A DNA stretch of 24,512 bases from CAZXYF01 sp964644705 (GCA_964644705.1 CAZXYF010000025.1:1-24512), one strand, 5' to 3'. Counted from the stretch's first letter, positions 7,245 through 15,733 are shown. Numbers and translations are program-made. The notes: generated by a model from the letters alone, not told the origin.

Positions 7245-8339
7245 TTACTCCCCCGTCAGTACTTCCTCGTATAATGCCACCACATCAGATGTAATCGTGC
7301 GGATATTAAAGGTTTCGGCAACCTGCCGCCGTGCGGCCTCTCCCATCCGGCGCGCCTTATCGGGATGTCCGACCAGCTCTCTAATTCTGTCGGTCAGACT
7401 TTCTACGTCGTCCATGGGAACGATAAGTCCTGTCGATCCTGAATCGATGAGTTCGCACGCCGTTCCCGTGTTGAACGCAACAACGGGACGTCCCCGCCCC
7501 ATGGCGTCAAGAATACTGAACCCGGATACCTGAACCTGCGCGCTTTGAACCACTACGTCAACGGCATCCAATATCTCGGCATAGGAGGAAAAATTGCCCA
7601 CAAAAGTTAGAGAATCATCAAGCCCCATTTCGGTGGACATTTTTCTCAATTCCGGAAGCAATTCGCCCTCTCCGGCAACGAGGAACTGCCAGTTATGACC
7701 ATGCCGAATAATGTTGTCGGCAGCACGAATAAACAGTTTGTGGCCGCGTGCCTTCTCCACCGGTCCCACGCATCCGACAACGGGAACTCCATCCTGAAAG
7801 ATGGGGCGTATTTCTTCCCGGGCAAGCTCATCCATGTCAATACCATTCGGTATCACACGTATGGCGGACTTCTCCACCCCGCATTCATTCACCAGTTCCT
7901 CGCGCAGGTACTGGCTCGTAGCCACAATCCCAGCTACGTCCGGGACAAGGGACCGAAGGACACGCGCCTTTTTCGGGACCGCATGAAGGGTCAGCAGCAC
8001 CGGGACATCTATCTCAATATTCAACCCGTTGACCAGACGAGCCACGCCGGCCGTCTGGGCATGAATCACCTGCGGATGAAATTCGGAGATGGATGTCTCT
8101 AACCGCTCCCGATTAGACCCCGATAAACGCTTTTCACCGAGCCTATCAAACGTCTGCACGGGAATGTCATTTTCCATAAGAACTGTCAACATAGGACCGG
8201 GCCCGCAGAAGACGGCCACATGAATACCTCGCCGGCGCAGTTCCTTGGCCAGATGCACTATATATTCATTCGTGCCCCGTGCTCTCATCTCGGGAGCAAC
8301 AAATAATATTCGTTCCACCTCTGATTTGTTTTCACGCAT
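7245..8339 (-). CDS. GT4-like glycosyltransferase with altered EX7E motif
   Basis: This is a two-Rossmann-domain (GT-B) glycosyltransferase of the GT4 type, 364 aa. It would transfer a nucleotide-linked sugar in envelope or polysaccharide synthesis. The N-terminal domain runs from ILFVAPEMRARGTNEYIVHLA. The hinge and donor region include VIPNGID, VVGCVGPVEKARGHKLFIRA, FLVAGEGELLPEL and FVGNFSSYAEILDAVDVVV. The usual E-x7-E catalytic motif is Q270-x7-D278 here, followed by AMGRGRPVVAFNTG. The basic residue normally seen in the GRL loop is also replaced (VGPVEKARG). ATG at 8339 was taken as the start because the domain begins there; an in-frame ATG at 8417 is possible, and neither has a strong ribosome site. 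The gene is followed by rluD. The substrate is unknown, and reduced or altered activity is possible. Confidence 0.82.
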   Translation of the reverse strand: MRENKSEVERILFVAPEMRARGTNEYIVHLAKELRRRGIHVAVFCGPGPMLTVLMENDIPVQTFDRLGEKRLSGSNRERLETSISEFHPQVIHAQTAGVARLVNGLNIEIDVPVLLTLHAVPKKARVLRSLVPDVAGIVATSQYLREELVNECGVEKSAIRVIPNGIDMDELAREEIRPIFQDGVPVVGCVGPVEKARGHKLFIRAADNIIRHGHNWQFLVAGEGELLPELRKMSTEMGLDDSLTFVGNFSSYAEILDAVDVVVQSAQVQVSGFSILDAMGRGRPVVAFNTGTACELIDSGSTGLIVPMDDVESLTDRIRELVGHPDKARRMGEAARRQVAETFNIRTITSDVVALYEEVLTGE

Positions 8340-8551
8340 AAAACTACCCAATGCGATTGCAGTCCAATAACCTGCAGAAACAGTCGCTCCACAACTCCCG
8401 GATGATCTCAAAGACATCCGTTTTCTTACGAGCTCCTGCTCGCTTTCTCAGCAGCTCATGGACAAAGAAAGAAATAATGATCCCCAACCATCCCTCCGGT
8501 TGTACACATCGAATCCGGATGCAGCGGCTGGATGAAGGAGCCTGCCACCTA

Positions 8552-8580
8552 TTGACAAAACCACCATCATGGCGTACTTT
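8552..8580 (+). promoter_or_regulatory. Candidate promoter of the tadE gene
   Basis: TTGACA (8552-8557) and TACTTT (8575-8580) are spaced 17 bp apart, about 87 bases before tadE. The -35 is consensus and the -10 is weak. The remaining gene-free stretch 8340-8666 shows only a short CGAGC/GCTCG hairpin and no credible coding frame. Confidence 0.4.
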
Positions 8581-8666
8581 GAACTGTAGGTATAAGTAGA
8601 AATGTTGAGCAAAATATCAGGAGACGGATCCAGCCCCACGTTTTGCGACAAGGAGGTGACAGCGAA

Positions 8667-9101
8667 ATGTTAACATGGCCAGCCAAAAGGAAAAAGCGAC
8701 GGGGCCAGGCAGTGGTCGAATTTGCCCTGGTTCTCCCTATTTTTCTTCTCCTCATCCTGGGGGCTCTGGATTTCGGCCGTGCGTATTACCGCCTCCATCT
8801 CCTCACAAATGCAGCTCGCGAAGGAGCACGAACAGCTTCACTCCCTCAATCAACCGAAACGGAAGTCGAAAACATCGTAGAAGATTTTTTGACCGATGCT
8901 GGCCTTCCCGGAAGCTTCTCCCTTGAAATCAATGTTACCGATCCCGATGGGAATCCGCGATCGGGAGGGCTTTCCAACGCGCAGGAGGGCGACCGTGTTC
9001 AGGTCGTCGTGATACAGGATTTCAAACTCATTGGAGTCGGCTTCGTTCCGGGCGGGAGCTCCCTCCAACTTGATTCCTCATGCACGTTCCGCCATGAATG
9101 A
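8667..9101 (+). CDS. TadE-like pilus assembly/pseudopilin protein
   Basis: The 144-aa protein begins with a basic stretch (KRKKRRGQ). It is followed by the TadE signature VVEFALVLPIFLLLILGALDFGRAYY, one membrane helix at about 15-36 with the conserved Glu at position 4 of the processed segment. It then has NAAREGARTAS and a soluble beta-rich periplasmic part. TadE proteins are pseudopilins of Flp/Tad pili, cut by a prepilin peptidase. The start is well supported by AGGAGGTGA at 8651-8659, seven bases before ATG. No other tad gene is beside it, so it is an orphan in this window. The only nearby pilus genes are the PilM-type operon at 18340-21379, a different system. Confidence 0.85.
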   Translation: MLTWPAKRKKRRGQAVVEFALVLPIFLLLILGALDFGRAYYRLHLLTNAAREGARTASLPQSTETEVENIVEDFLTDAGLPGSFSLEINVTDPDGNPRSGGLSNAQEGDRVQVVVIQDFKLIGVGFVPGGSSLQLDSSCTFRHE

Positions 9102-9264
9102 TCCAATCCGGGAAACGTCAGTGAGCCCCGGATCATGCCCCGGCCAAAAACAGCGCTTACCAGTTCCCATTAGTGCACCGCGGGACATACCGCCATCTCC
9201 ATCAAAAAGAAAACAGAACCGTCCTGACTAATATACTGAATAAGGTTTCAACAGTCTGATCGGG

Positions 9265-9708
9265 TCAACGAAAGCCGCGCATAAAGTTAGCAACCCGGGT
9301 AAAATAGAACGCCAGCATGAAACAAAAACTCAGATCGACGAGTACCCCCCCTACCAACGTCACAAGCTCACCTGAACCCTCTTCCCGGTCGCGGCCGGGA
9401 AAGAACATGAACACCAGAGCGGCCACGGCCAGCGATATGCCGCCGGTCAGCCAGGCCAGGCGAACAACCCCGTAATGCTGTTCGGACAGGAAAGCTCCCC
9501 AGACGACCCAATTCCCGATGAACGCGATGCCCGGACACATCATGAGACCCGCAATCCACAACGCGAAGGTCCACCGGTCCGTGATAACCAGGTAATATTC
9601 CAACTTCTTCCCCCCCACCACTGAGAAGATCGTCACCAAAAACGCACTCAGAGCGCACACTCCCACCCAGCTAACGAATGCACCGATGCCGATCAATACT
9701 GGCAACAT
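9265..9708 (-). CDS. Small integral membrane protein, unknown
   Basis: The 147-aa product has four predicted membrane helices (about 3-33, 44-75, 82-105 and 119-142), short charged loops (GRDREEGSGE between the third and fourth), and a basic C-terminus ending RGFR. No known family was recognised. The start ATG at 9708 was chosen because AAAGGGAA lies just upstream and the first helix begins at once. A longer frame to 9786 would add a charged tail without helices. It is an isolated gene between tadE (opposite strand) and the SGNH hydrolase gene. Confidence 0.55.
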   Translation of the reverse strand: MLPVLIGIGAFVSWVGVCALSAFLVTIFSVVGGKKLEYYLVITDRWTFALWIAGLMMCPGIAFIGNWVVWGAFLSEQHYGVVRLAWLTGGISLAVAALVFMFFPGRDREEGSGELVTLVGGVLVDLSFCFMLAFYFTRVANFMRGFR

Positions 9709-9828
9709 TCTGTTTCCCTTTCGACTGAGCCCCCGTCTGTAACAGCCTCCATCGTCCGCGGAGGACCAATAGCGCAATAGGTTCACACTTCACGCTCTAT
9801 CCAGATCCCGGAGCCAGAACACTTTTGA

Positions 9829-10974
9829 CTATCCCTCTTTCGGAGGGTTGGCCACGGTTATATACGCGATCTGAGCACTGGGCGCTTCCAGTTTATTGTG
9901 ACGTTTGCTGGCGGTATCAACCTTCAATTCCAGTTCGTGTTCCTCGTTGGGCAAACCATGGGCCAGCACCGCACCTTTGCCGAATTCAATGAAATGTCGC
10001 AGATAGGGGCCCCGTACCTTTTCACCGTCCAGACGAGCCTGAACCTTAAGACCATTATTATACATCAGCCCCCACACAGCACAGGCAGTGCCTTCGAACG
10101 TAAGACGCATCTTTGCCCCGGAGGAACCAACCAGCAGATCATCGAAATACCACGGTACAAGCTCCGCCGGTTTTTGATCCCACTCCCCTTCAAGCTCGAT
10201 ATCGGTCCGTTTCTTCGACGGGTTGTACATCTCGATGTGCTGCAGTTCATCGGAGACAAGCGGTTCCGGCAGGGGAGCGTCCGGATCTTTCCGCTGACCA
10301 TCACAGAACAACTCCACCTGTTTCTCAAAGCCTTCCCGCATTGCTCTGAATGAAATCCTCTGCCCGTAATCATTCAGATGATGGGCGTCATCTTCTTCAA
10401 AATCGAGCGCAACATCGTCCCACGTTTCCCCCCGTTCTTCCAGCGTTTCTAACAGATATGACTGCATGTCGATGAAGGGTAATTCATAATGTTCCGCCAC
10501 CTGACGGTGAAGGGACTGATCCACGGATCCGTCTTTAGTTTTGCGGTTCGAACCGGGGCGAGCACCGGTGCCAAGAAGGACCACATCGCAATTGGCATCC
10601 GTACTTTTCAGCTGCCGGACAATACCCTCCATTCCCTTCAGAACGAGATCTTTATCCGGCGCTCCGGAATCATTCACACAGAATTCCACAAAGGCCAGAT
10701 CCGGTTTATGCGGTATCACGTTCCGTGGAAGCATAAACACGCTCGCATAGGATTCGCTGGCTCCTATGGCGCCCATGATTTCACTCACCTGACAGTGATA
10801 TTTGGGATGATATTCCTGGTAGAGGTATTTGGTAAATAATCGACGCCACGAAGTTTCCGTAACATCACTGGCCCCAACCCCTACGGTCAGGGAACCACCG
10901 ACATAGGCGACATTACAATGGCTGGCCGAAAATATCTTCTCTATACAGCGGGGAATCAAACACTTCTCAGACAT
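9829..10974 (-). CDS. SGNH/GDSL-type hydrolase with C-terminal beta domain
   Basis: This is a putative esterase or acetylhydrolase of the SGNH fold. In residue numbering that counts the TTG codon at 10977 as 1, the blocks are GGSLTVG (nucleophile S29), GAIGAS (oxyanion Gly), EFCVND (N102) and DDAHHLNDYG (D197 and H200). Residues 1-230 form the catalytic domain. Residues 240-380 are a beta-rich part containing WGLMYNNGLKVQARLDG, like the accessory domains of carbohydrate esterases. No signal peptide is visible, so it should be cytoplasmic. ATG at 10974 has AGGAG six bases upstream and is the better start. It is divergent from the Wzy-like gene, with a promoter at 11058-11086. A role in polysaccharide O-deacylation is inference. 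Confidence 0.82.
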   Translation of the reverse strand: MSEKCLIPRCIEKIFSASHCNVAYVGGSLTVGVGASDVTETSWRRLFTKYLYQEYHPKYHCQVSEIMGAIGASESYASVFMLPRNVIPHKPDLAFVEFCVNDSGAPDKDLVLKGMEGIVRQLKSTDANCDVVLLGTGARPGSNRKTKDGSVDQSLHRQVAEHYELPFIDMQSYLLETLEERGETWDDVALDFEEDDAHHLNDYGQRISFRAMREGFEKQVELFCDGQRKDPDAPLPEPLVSDELQHIEMYNPSKKRTDIELEGEWDQKPAELVPWYFDDLLVGSSGAKMRLTFEGTACAVWGLMYNNGLKVQARLDGEKVRGPYLRHFIEFGKGAVLAHGLPNEEHELELKVDTASKRHNKLEAPSAQIAYITVANPPKEG

Positions 10975-11012
10975 CAAAAACTCCTGACAGTAATTCGCTA
11001 CTTTACACGTTC

Positions 11013-11030
11013 TATATCCGAACGAATATA
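11013..11030. promoter_or_regulatory. Imperfect 18-bp palindrome upstream of the SGNH gene
   Basis: TATATCCGAACGAATATA is an inverted repeat matching at 7 of 9 half-site positions. It lies within the presumed leader of the SGNH hydrolase gene. It could be an operator or chance AT-rich symmetry. Confidence 0.25.
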
Positions 11031-11057
11031 CCTAAAACAAAGGATTCAGAATACGAT

Positions 11058-11086
11058 ATGCTAAACTGTACCCGTCGAATCGTCAA
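11058..11086 (-). promoter_or_regulatory. Candidate promoter of the SGNH hydrolase gene
   Basis: Read on the minus strand, TTGACG (11086-11081) and TAGCAT (11063-11058) are spaced 17 bp apart, about 85 bases before the start codon. It stands back to back with the rightward promoter at 11100-11128. Confidence 0.45.
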
Positions 11087-11099
11087 GAAAGGGAAAGAC

Positions 11100-11128
11100 T
11101 TGGATATTTCCTGAGGGACCATTAGAAT
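11100..11128 (+). promoter_or_regulatory. Candidate promoter of the Wzy-like gene
   Basis: TTGGAT at 11100-11105 and TAGAAT at 11123-11128 are separated by 17 bp, 44 bases before the start codon. Both hexamers are near consensus. Confidence 0.5.
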
Positions 11129-11172
11129 CACATTTCCTGAATCCAATCCCTTCAGACTCTGCGGACGGATAG

Positions 11173-13350
11173 ATGAATCACACGAGAGCAAAATGGACGG
11201 GTGGACATAAAATCAATTTCTGGGTGGTGCTGGCCATTGTACCGGTCAGTTTCCTGGCAGTGGCTGAATACCTCCGCAACGTGCTCATTCCCGATGCCGT
11301 CTTCCCGATCAATCCCACCTATCTGAAATATTTTGCTGCTCAGTCCGTTCTGGTCATCGCCATATTTCTGCGCTTGTTCAATTCGCCGCGGGAAGAATGC
11401 CTGGAGCTCCGGACGTCCGAGGGATCTCAGCTGACTCACGCGTTCCCCATCCTGCTCCTGCTTTTTGGCGCATGGAACTTGTTCAGCCTCACGTGGGCGG
11501 CCTGGGAATTTGGCGCCACGAACGAGATGTTATATTTCACCACGTATCTGGGTCTGGCCTTTATTTTTTACCTGTCGCTTCAATCACCCGAGCGATGGAT
11601 GGTATTTGCAAAAGTTTTTCTCGTATCGGTTGCTCTCGCTGCCGCCTGGCAGCTCCAAACGACGCTTCGAATGGCGCTCCCCAACGATGATTTAACCATC
11701 GCCAAAGCATTTTTAAGCCGGCCGTTGATGTTCGGAAACGTGAATTTCTCCTGCTCGTCCGTCGTCACTGGTGCCCTTCTGTCGCTGGGTTTTCTCATCA
11801 TCTTCGTTCAATCATTCTGGCGGGATTCAAACCACCAGGCCTCTCCTTTCTCCATTGTGAAAGCACTGTCCTGCCTGGCTGCCCTGATCGTATTTTGCGC
11901 TGTCCTTTATTTTGCCAGCTCGCTCGCCGGGTATATTGCCGGGTTCATTGCCATTCTCGCCTACGTTCTGTGCATGTTACCCTGTCCAAAGATCCGCGCG
12001 TTACTGAGTTTCGGCATTGGTGTTACCGCCATCGCAGCCATCGTGATCATTTTGTACACACCAAAGTATCGCCAGCGAGTGACACAATGGGCCCTTCAAC
12101 GAGGCACAACAACGCGAGCCCGAATGGTATGGTGGACGGCCACCGGGGACATGTTCGTCGAGCGCCCGATCCTGGGCTGGGGGGTCGGATCGTATGGCTC
12201 GGTTTACTACCGTTTTTCCCCTCCAATTTCCGACACGGGACCACCCACCAGGGGGGTCGCTGCCACGCATCCCCATAATGAATTCCTGCGCGTGGCGGCC
12301 GAACTCGGCTCCATCGGTCTCATCCTCTATTTTCTTATTTTCATTGTTACCCTGGTGACCAGCTACCGGATTCTCCAGTCGGCTGATTTCCGCCACCGGG
12401 CGATTGGATTTGCCGCCTGGGCCGGGCTTTTGGGCTTTCTGACCCAGGCCGCACTGGGAAAAGGCATACAAATTTGGGATATGGCCCTCCCCTTCTGGAT
12501 CCTCACCGGGGCGTTGGCCGCCATGCATCGTTGGGCTGGCGCTTCTCCAGCCACCACTCCCTCCGTCCCTCGCCGATTGCAACGGTTTACCGCCATACTT
12601 ATTGCTCCTGCTCTCCTCTGCTGGTGGATAGTTGGTGGAGTCTCGGGGTACCGGAGCATGATTCATCTGAAGGATGCGTATAACCGGGTCAATGCTCTGG
12701 CCCGGTTTGCACGGAAAAATAAGTCTCAGAAGAACCAGCAGGCAGTTCGCGCAACAGTGCGCCAGGCAGCCGATGACATCACCAAGGACCTGCGCTCCTG
12801 CCGTCCCTTTTGCCCTGTCACCACTCTCCCCCTCCGTTTGCGCTACACTCTGGGAATCAATCTAACCAGCGTCGGGCTCAATGCCCGAGCATGTGAGGAA
12901 TTCGCCAAAGTGGACTCAATGGCTCCGAGCTTTCTGGTGGTGGAAAAATTCTTAGCGAGATGTCAGCTCCGGAAGGGAAATAAAAAACAGGCTCGTGACC
13001 TTCTCCTCTCCTTTCTGGATCATCACCCAACGCGTATGGATGGGTACCTTATGCTGGCTCCTCTCGACCTGCCGGCCGCCACCCGACACCTCGCCCGCCA
13101 GGTTCTGGAGCGCGATGCCCTGTCCCATCCCCGACGGACGGCCACACTGGCACGGATGCTGACCGTGCTCCAACGATGGAATGATCTCAAAGCACTACTC
13201 AACCTGTCCCGGCAGCATGCCACCCCCCAGACGTATCATCTGACGGGCCAGCAGATTGCGCAAACATGCAAGCGCCGGGGGTATCAGGATAAACTCGCGG
13301 AACTGCGCCGCGAGTTTCCGGACGCATTCCCGCCGCACAAAAACCCGTGA
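11173..13350 (+). CDS. O-antigen ligase/polymerase (Wzy/WaaL-like) membrane protein with helical C-terminal domain
   Basis: The 725-aa membrane protein has roughly eleven to thirteen hydrophobic helices over residues 15-490. The Wzy_C region has RARMVWWTATGDMFVERPILGWGVGSYG at about 315-342, an extracytoplasmic loop with HPHNEFLRVAAELGSIGLI (H366, H368, N369, E370), and then more helices. This is the typical layout of O-antigen ligases and polymerases, which join undecaprenyl-linked glycans in the outer leaflet. After the last helix, about 230 residues (495-725) are soluble and helix-rich, with repeats suggesting a TPR-like domain (ACEEFAKVDSMAPSF, RKGNKKQARDLLLSFLDHHP). The ribosome site is weak (GGA). 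Its own promoter lies at 11100-11128. The substrate is unknown; the neighbours suggest exopolysaccharide. Confidence 0.85.
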   Translation: MNHTRAKWTGGHKINFWVVLAIVPVSFLAVAEYLRNVLIPDAVFPINPTYLKYFAAQSVLVIAIFLRLFNSPREECLELRTSEGSQLTHAFPILLLLFGAWNLFSLTWAAWEFGATNEMLYFTTYLGLAFIFYLSLQSPERWMVFAKVFLVSVALAAAWQLQTTLRMALPNDDLTIAKAFLSRPLMFGNVNFSCSSVVTGALLSLGFLIIFVQSFWRDSNHQASPFSIVKALSCLAALIVFCAVLYFASSLAGYIAGFIAILAYVLCMLPCPKIRALLSFGIGVTAIAAIVIILYTPKYRQRVTQWALQRGTTTRARMVWWTATGDMFVERPILGWGVGSYGSVYYRFSPPISDTGPPTRGVAATHPHNEFLRVAAELGSIGLILYFLIFIVTLVTSYRILQSADFRHRAIGFAAWAGLLGFLTQAALGKGIQIWDMALPFWILTGALAAMHRWAGASPATTPSVPRRLQRFTAILIAPALLCWWIVGGVSGYRSMIHLKDAYNRVNALARFARKNKSQKNQQAVRATVRQAADDITKDLRSCRPFCPVTTLPLRLRYTLGINLTSVGLNARACEEFAKVDSMAPSFLVVEKFLARCQLRKGNKKQARDLLLSFLDHHPTRMDGYLMLAPLDLPAATRHLARQVLERDALSHPRRTATLARMLTVLQRWNDLKALLNLSRQHATPQTYHLTGQQIAQTCKRRGYQDKLAELRREFPDAFPPHKNP

Positions 13351-13401
13351 CGGACCCCTTCCTGCTGTCCCGATGTTATCCCGCGCCGGCCCCACTCCAT
13401 T

Positions 13402-13436
13402 AAAAAAAGAAGGAAAGCACTAAAGGCTTTCCTTCT
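13402..13436 (-). terminator. Rho-independent terminator of the aldolase gene
   Basis: An 11-bp perfect stem (13408-13418 with 13426-13436) has a 7-base loop. Read on the minus strand it is followed by a run of seven Ts (13402-13408), 37 bp after the aldolase stop. It may also slow plus-strand transcription from the Wzy-like gene, but no T-run follows in that direction. Confidence 0.85.
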
Positions 13437-13472
13437 CGTTTGCTACCGGACCATCAAGAATGATCGGTCACA

Positions 13473-14636
13473 TTACCAGACATCGGACTCCGCATAGCAC
13501 GCAACCATATCTTCCTGCGTGGTGTCGGCAACGTCATCGGCAAGATTGGCCGAACCGAATTCATTCACCAGGAATTCCACATGCTGCGCAATGCGTTCTT
13601 TGATCAGTCCCATCAAATCAACGAACGCCTGGTTGCCACTGTCCTCAGGGGGTTCTCTCAATGCATCAAACGGTTTGACCTCACCAAGATAATCCCGGGG
13701 ATCAATCACGTCCAGCTGTTTATCAAGCACCTTTTTGGCGCCCTCCAGCATCTCTGATTCAGCCGCAGACGGATTATCCAGGAAGAACTTGCGGGTCGTC
13801 GCGGTAATACCGAGCCGCAGGTCGGTATCGATGTTGATTTTCCGCAACCCGTAGGAGATACCCTCTTTCAGTTTCTCCAGCGGGACGCCCTGCGCATTCT
13901 GCAGATCGCCGCCCAGCTCATTGATTTCCTTAACCAGTTCCTGCGGAACGGTTGACGATCCATGTCCAACGAGGAAGTGGTCGTCGACCAGGCCCGCATC
14001 GGCCATGTTCTGGTAGCTATCCCGGACAATATCGGTACGGACTTCATCAATGTTCGACCCTTTATTCGGGCCGTGGGATGTGCCGTAGGCGATAGCGAGG
14101 GCATCGACATTGGTTTTCTCGAAGAATTCGACTACTTTTTCCGGTTTGGCATACACGGTTTCTTCATGCTGCACATCTTCTTCGATTCCCGACAGCTGAC
14201 CGTATTCACCTTCGACGCCAACACCACGCGGATGAGCGTATGCGACCATTCCACGGGTGATCGCGACATTGAGGGGGAATTCCTCGTCGCTGGCATCAAT
14301 CATGATGCCTGTATAACCTTTATCAACGCACTCTTCGCCCTTTTCGGCATTTCCGTGATCCAGGTGCAGAGCCACAGGACGACTGTGGTCACTGTTCTCC
14401 ATGGCTTTCAGAACCATGTAAGAAATTTTGTCCGGACCACCCTGGAATCGGTTCGCGCCTTTTGAGGCCTGAATGATCGCGGGAGCATCTGCTCGCCGCA
14501 GGCCTTCCAGCACGCCCTGAGCCTGGGTGAAAAAATTGACGTTAAACGCCCCGATTGCGGCGGGGTCGCCTTCCTGACTTGTCTCTTCGGCTGCCGCAAG
14601 AACGGTCGCCATAGGGCTCAATTTATACTCACTCAT
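13473..14636 (-). CDS. fba: Class II fructose-bisphosphate aldolase
   Basis: The zinc-dependent enzyme cleaves fructose-1,6-bisphosphate in glycolysis, or condenses the trioses in gluconeogenesis. The 387-aa protein shows GAFNVNFFTQAQG, the HLDHG motif (catalytic D93, zinc ligand H94), GVGVEGEYGQLSG (E142), AYGTSHGPNKG (zinc H188), VGHGSSTVP (zinc H225) and GLRKINIDTDLR (phosphate binding). It fits the long class II form with an acidic C-terminal tail of about 80 residues. The start at 14636 is supported by AAGGAGAT; an in-frame upstream extension to 14660 lacks support. A near-consensus promoter and a strong terminator bracket it, so it is likely monocistronic despite following a nucleotidyltransferase. 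Tagatose-bisphosphate specificity cannot be excluded. Confidence 0.92.
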   Translation of the reverse strand: MSEYKLSPMATVLAAAEETSQEGDPAAIGAFNVNFFTQAQGVLEGLRRADAPAIIQASKGANRFQGGPDKISYMVLKAMENSDHSRPVALHLDHGNAEKGEECVDKGYTGIMIDASDEEFPLNVAITRGMVAYAHPRGVGVEGEYGQLSGIEEDVQHEETVYAKPEKVVEFFEKTNVDALAIAYGTSHGPNKGSNIDEVRTDIVRDSYQNMADAGLVDDHFLVGHGSSTVPQELVKEINELGGDLQNAQGVPLEKLKEGISYGLRKINIDTDLRLGITATTRKFFLDNPSAAESEMLEGAKKVLDKQLDVIDPRDYLGEVKPFDALREPPEDSGNQAFVDLMGLIKERIAQHVEFLVNEFGSANLADDVADTTQEDMVACYAESDVW

Positions 14637-14721
14637 CAAACTATCTCCTTCTGTACACACGTTTAGGGTAAAAAAACCTAGAAAAGTGTCCTGTAGAGGC
14701 GGGCATCAGCATCGAATCGGT

Positions 14722-14749
14722 ATGATAACAGGTACCCGACCTATGTCAA
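14722..14749 (-). promoter_or_regulatory. Sigma70-type promoter of fba
   Basis: On the minus strand, TTGACA (14749-14744) and TATCAT (14727-14722) are separated by 16 bp. They lie just after the stop of the nucleotidyltransferase gene and about 85 bases before the fba start codon. Confidence 0.7.
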
Positions 14750-14757
14750 GCACACAA

Positions 14758-15504
14758 CTAGTCGAGGTCACCGTACTGTCGCCGAACGGCATCGTAAGCC
14801 TCTTTGGTGCCAATGTCCCGCACGCCACCGTCAACGATACAGGCATAGACCGGGACACGGTCAACTAACCACTCCACCAGATGGCCGGGAGCATCTGGAT
14901 CATTGCCTTCCTCCAGATACTGGGGCAACAGTGACGCAGCTTCCGGGGAATAGGCGTAAAACGGGGGAACAGCCAGGTCGCTCGGGGGGTCGTCTGGTTT
15001 TTCCACAAAATCCACAACTCGCCCGTCGTCATTCACACATGCGACCCCCATACGGGTCAGCTCTTTTTCATTCTCGACTCGTGAGGCAAACACCGCCGAA
15101 GCGTCACGCTCGACAGCCAGATCAACGATGTTGGTTATATCAAAATCGGCCAGGTTATCCGTCCCCAGAGCGTAAATACCGTTTGCCGGATCAAGATTGG
15201 CCTCTTCCATCACGAAGTGGATATCACCAATAGCACCCAGTCGATCATCATTGGAAGTTGTGCCGTCATTCAGAACAGTTATAGGTTTGCTATTGTCGTA
15301 ATCCTCCGCCCAATCGGCAAGATCGCCCGCGAATTTGTCGTTGCTCACCAGGAACATGCGGTCAATATGTTCCGACTGTTCCAGGTTTTCAACAACATAA
15401 TTGATGATGGGCTTTCCCCCCACGGGCAGCAGTGCTTTGGCTCGATCTTTAGTGAGAGGATACAGACGGGTTCCGTATCCCCCGGCCAGCATTATCGCAT
15501 CCAT
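14758..15504 (-). CDS. Sugar-1-phosphate nucleotidyltransferase (NTP_transferase)
   Basis: This enzyme would activate a sugar-1-phosphate with an NTP to give an NDP-sugar. The 248-aa protein opens with the signature LAGGYGTRLYPLTKDRAKALLPVGGKPI (G8, R13, K24). It has the metal-binding Asp at GTDN (D116), the VEKPDDPPSDLA motif and a C-terminal DGGVRDIGTKEAYDAVR. Length and motifs fit the RmlA/GCD1-like single-domain group, without a left-handed helix extension. The composition is strikingly acidic. AAAGGAGA lies seven bases before ATG. The sugar and nucleotide cannot be fixed from sequence. A link with the glucuronokinase-like kinase at 276-1274 is possible but they are 13 kb apart. Confidence 0.85.
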   Translation of the reverse strand: MDAIMLAGGYGTRLYPLTKDRAKALLPVGGKPIINYVVENLEQSEHIDRMFLVSNDKFAGDLADWAEDYDNSKPITVLNDGTTSNDDRLGAIGDIHFVMEEANLDPANGIYALGTDNLADFDITNIVDLAVERDASAVFASRVENEKELTRMGVACVNDDGRVVDFVEKPDDPPSDLAVPPFYAYSPEAASLLPQYLEEGNDPDAPGHLVEWLVDRVPVYACIVDGGVRDIGTKEAYDAVRRQYGDLD

Positions 15505-15617
15505 TTTACTTTCTCCTTTACTTAGAATCAGTACACTTGTTCCACATTAATTTTTGCTCAGATATGCCCCATTCTTCTCCCTCAAACATTTCCATGCCTG
15601 CACATCCAAGACCTTTA

Positions 15618-15657
15618 CCCGAAAGTTTTTAGTTCGGGCCGCTAAGTTCCCAAGCGG
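15618..15657. other. Two adjacent stem-loops in the GH42-nucleotidyltransferase gap
   Basis: CCCGAA (15618-15623) pairs with TTCGGG (15633-15638) over a 9-base loop. Immediately after, CCGCT (15639-15643) pairs with AGCGG (15653-15657). They lie in the 229-bp gap between the GH42 stop and the nucleotidyltransferase start. No T-run follows on either strand, so terminator function is unlikely. They could be a small structured leader of the nucleotidyltransferase mRNA. The rest of 15505-15733 shows nothing clear. Confidence 0.3.
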
Positions 15658-15733
15658 GTATTCCACGCATTTTGGATCATAAGATCTTTCTATCCGCCGG
15701 AGCGTAACCCCCACCGGAAACGCCTGAGAAGAT

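Noticed and set aside
9106..9133. Stem-loop ATCCGGG/CCCGGAT after tadE as a terminator
   Set aside because: Only 7 bp with a 14-base loop and no following T-run.
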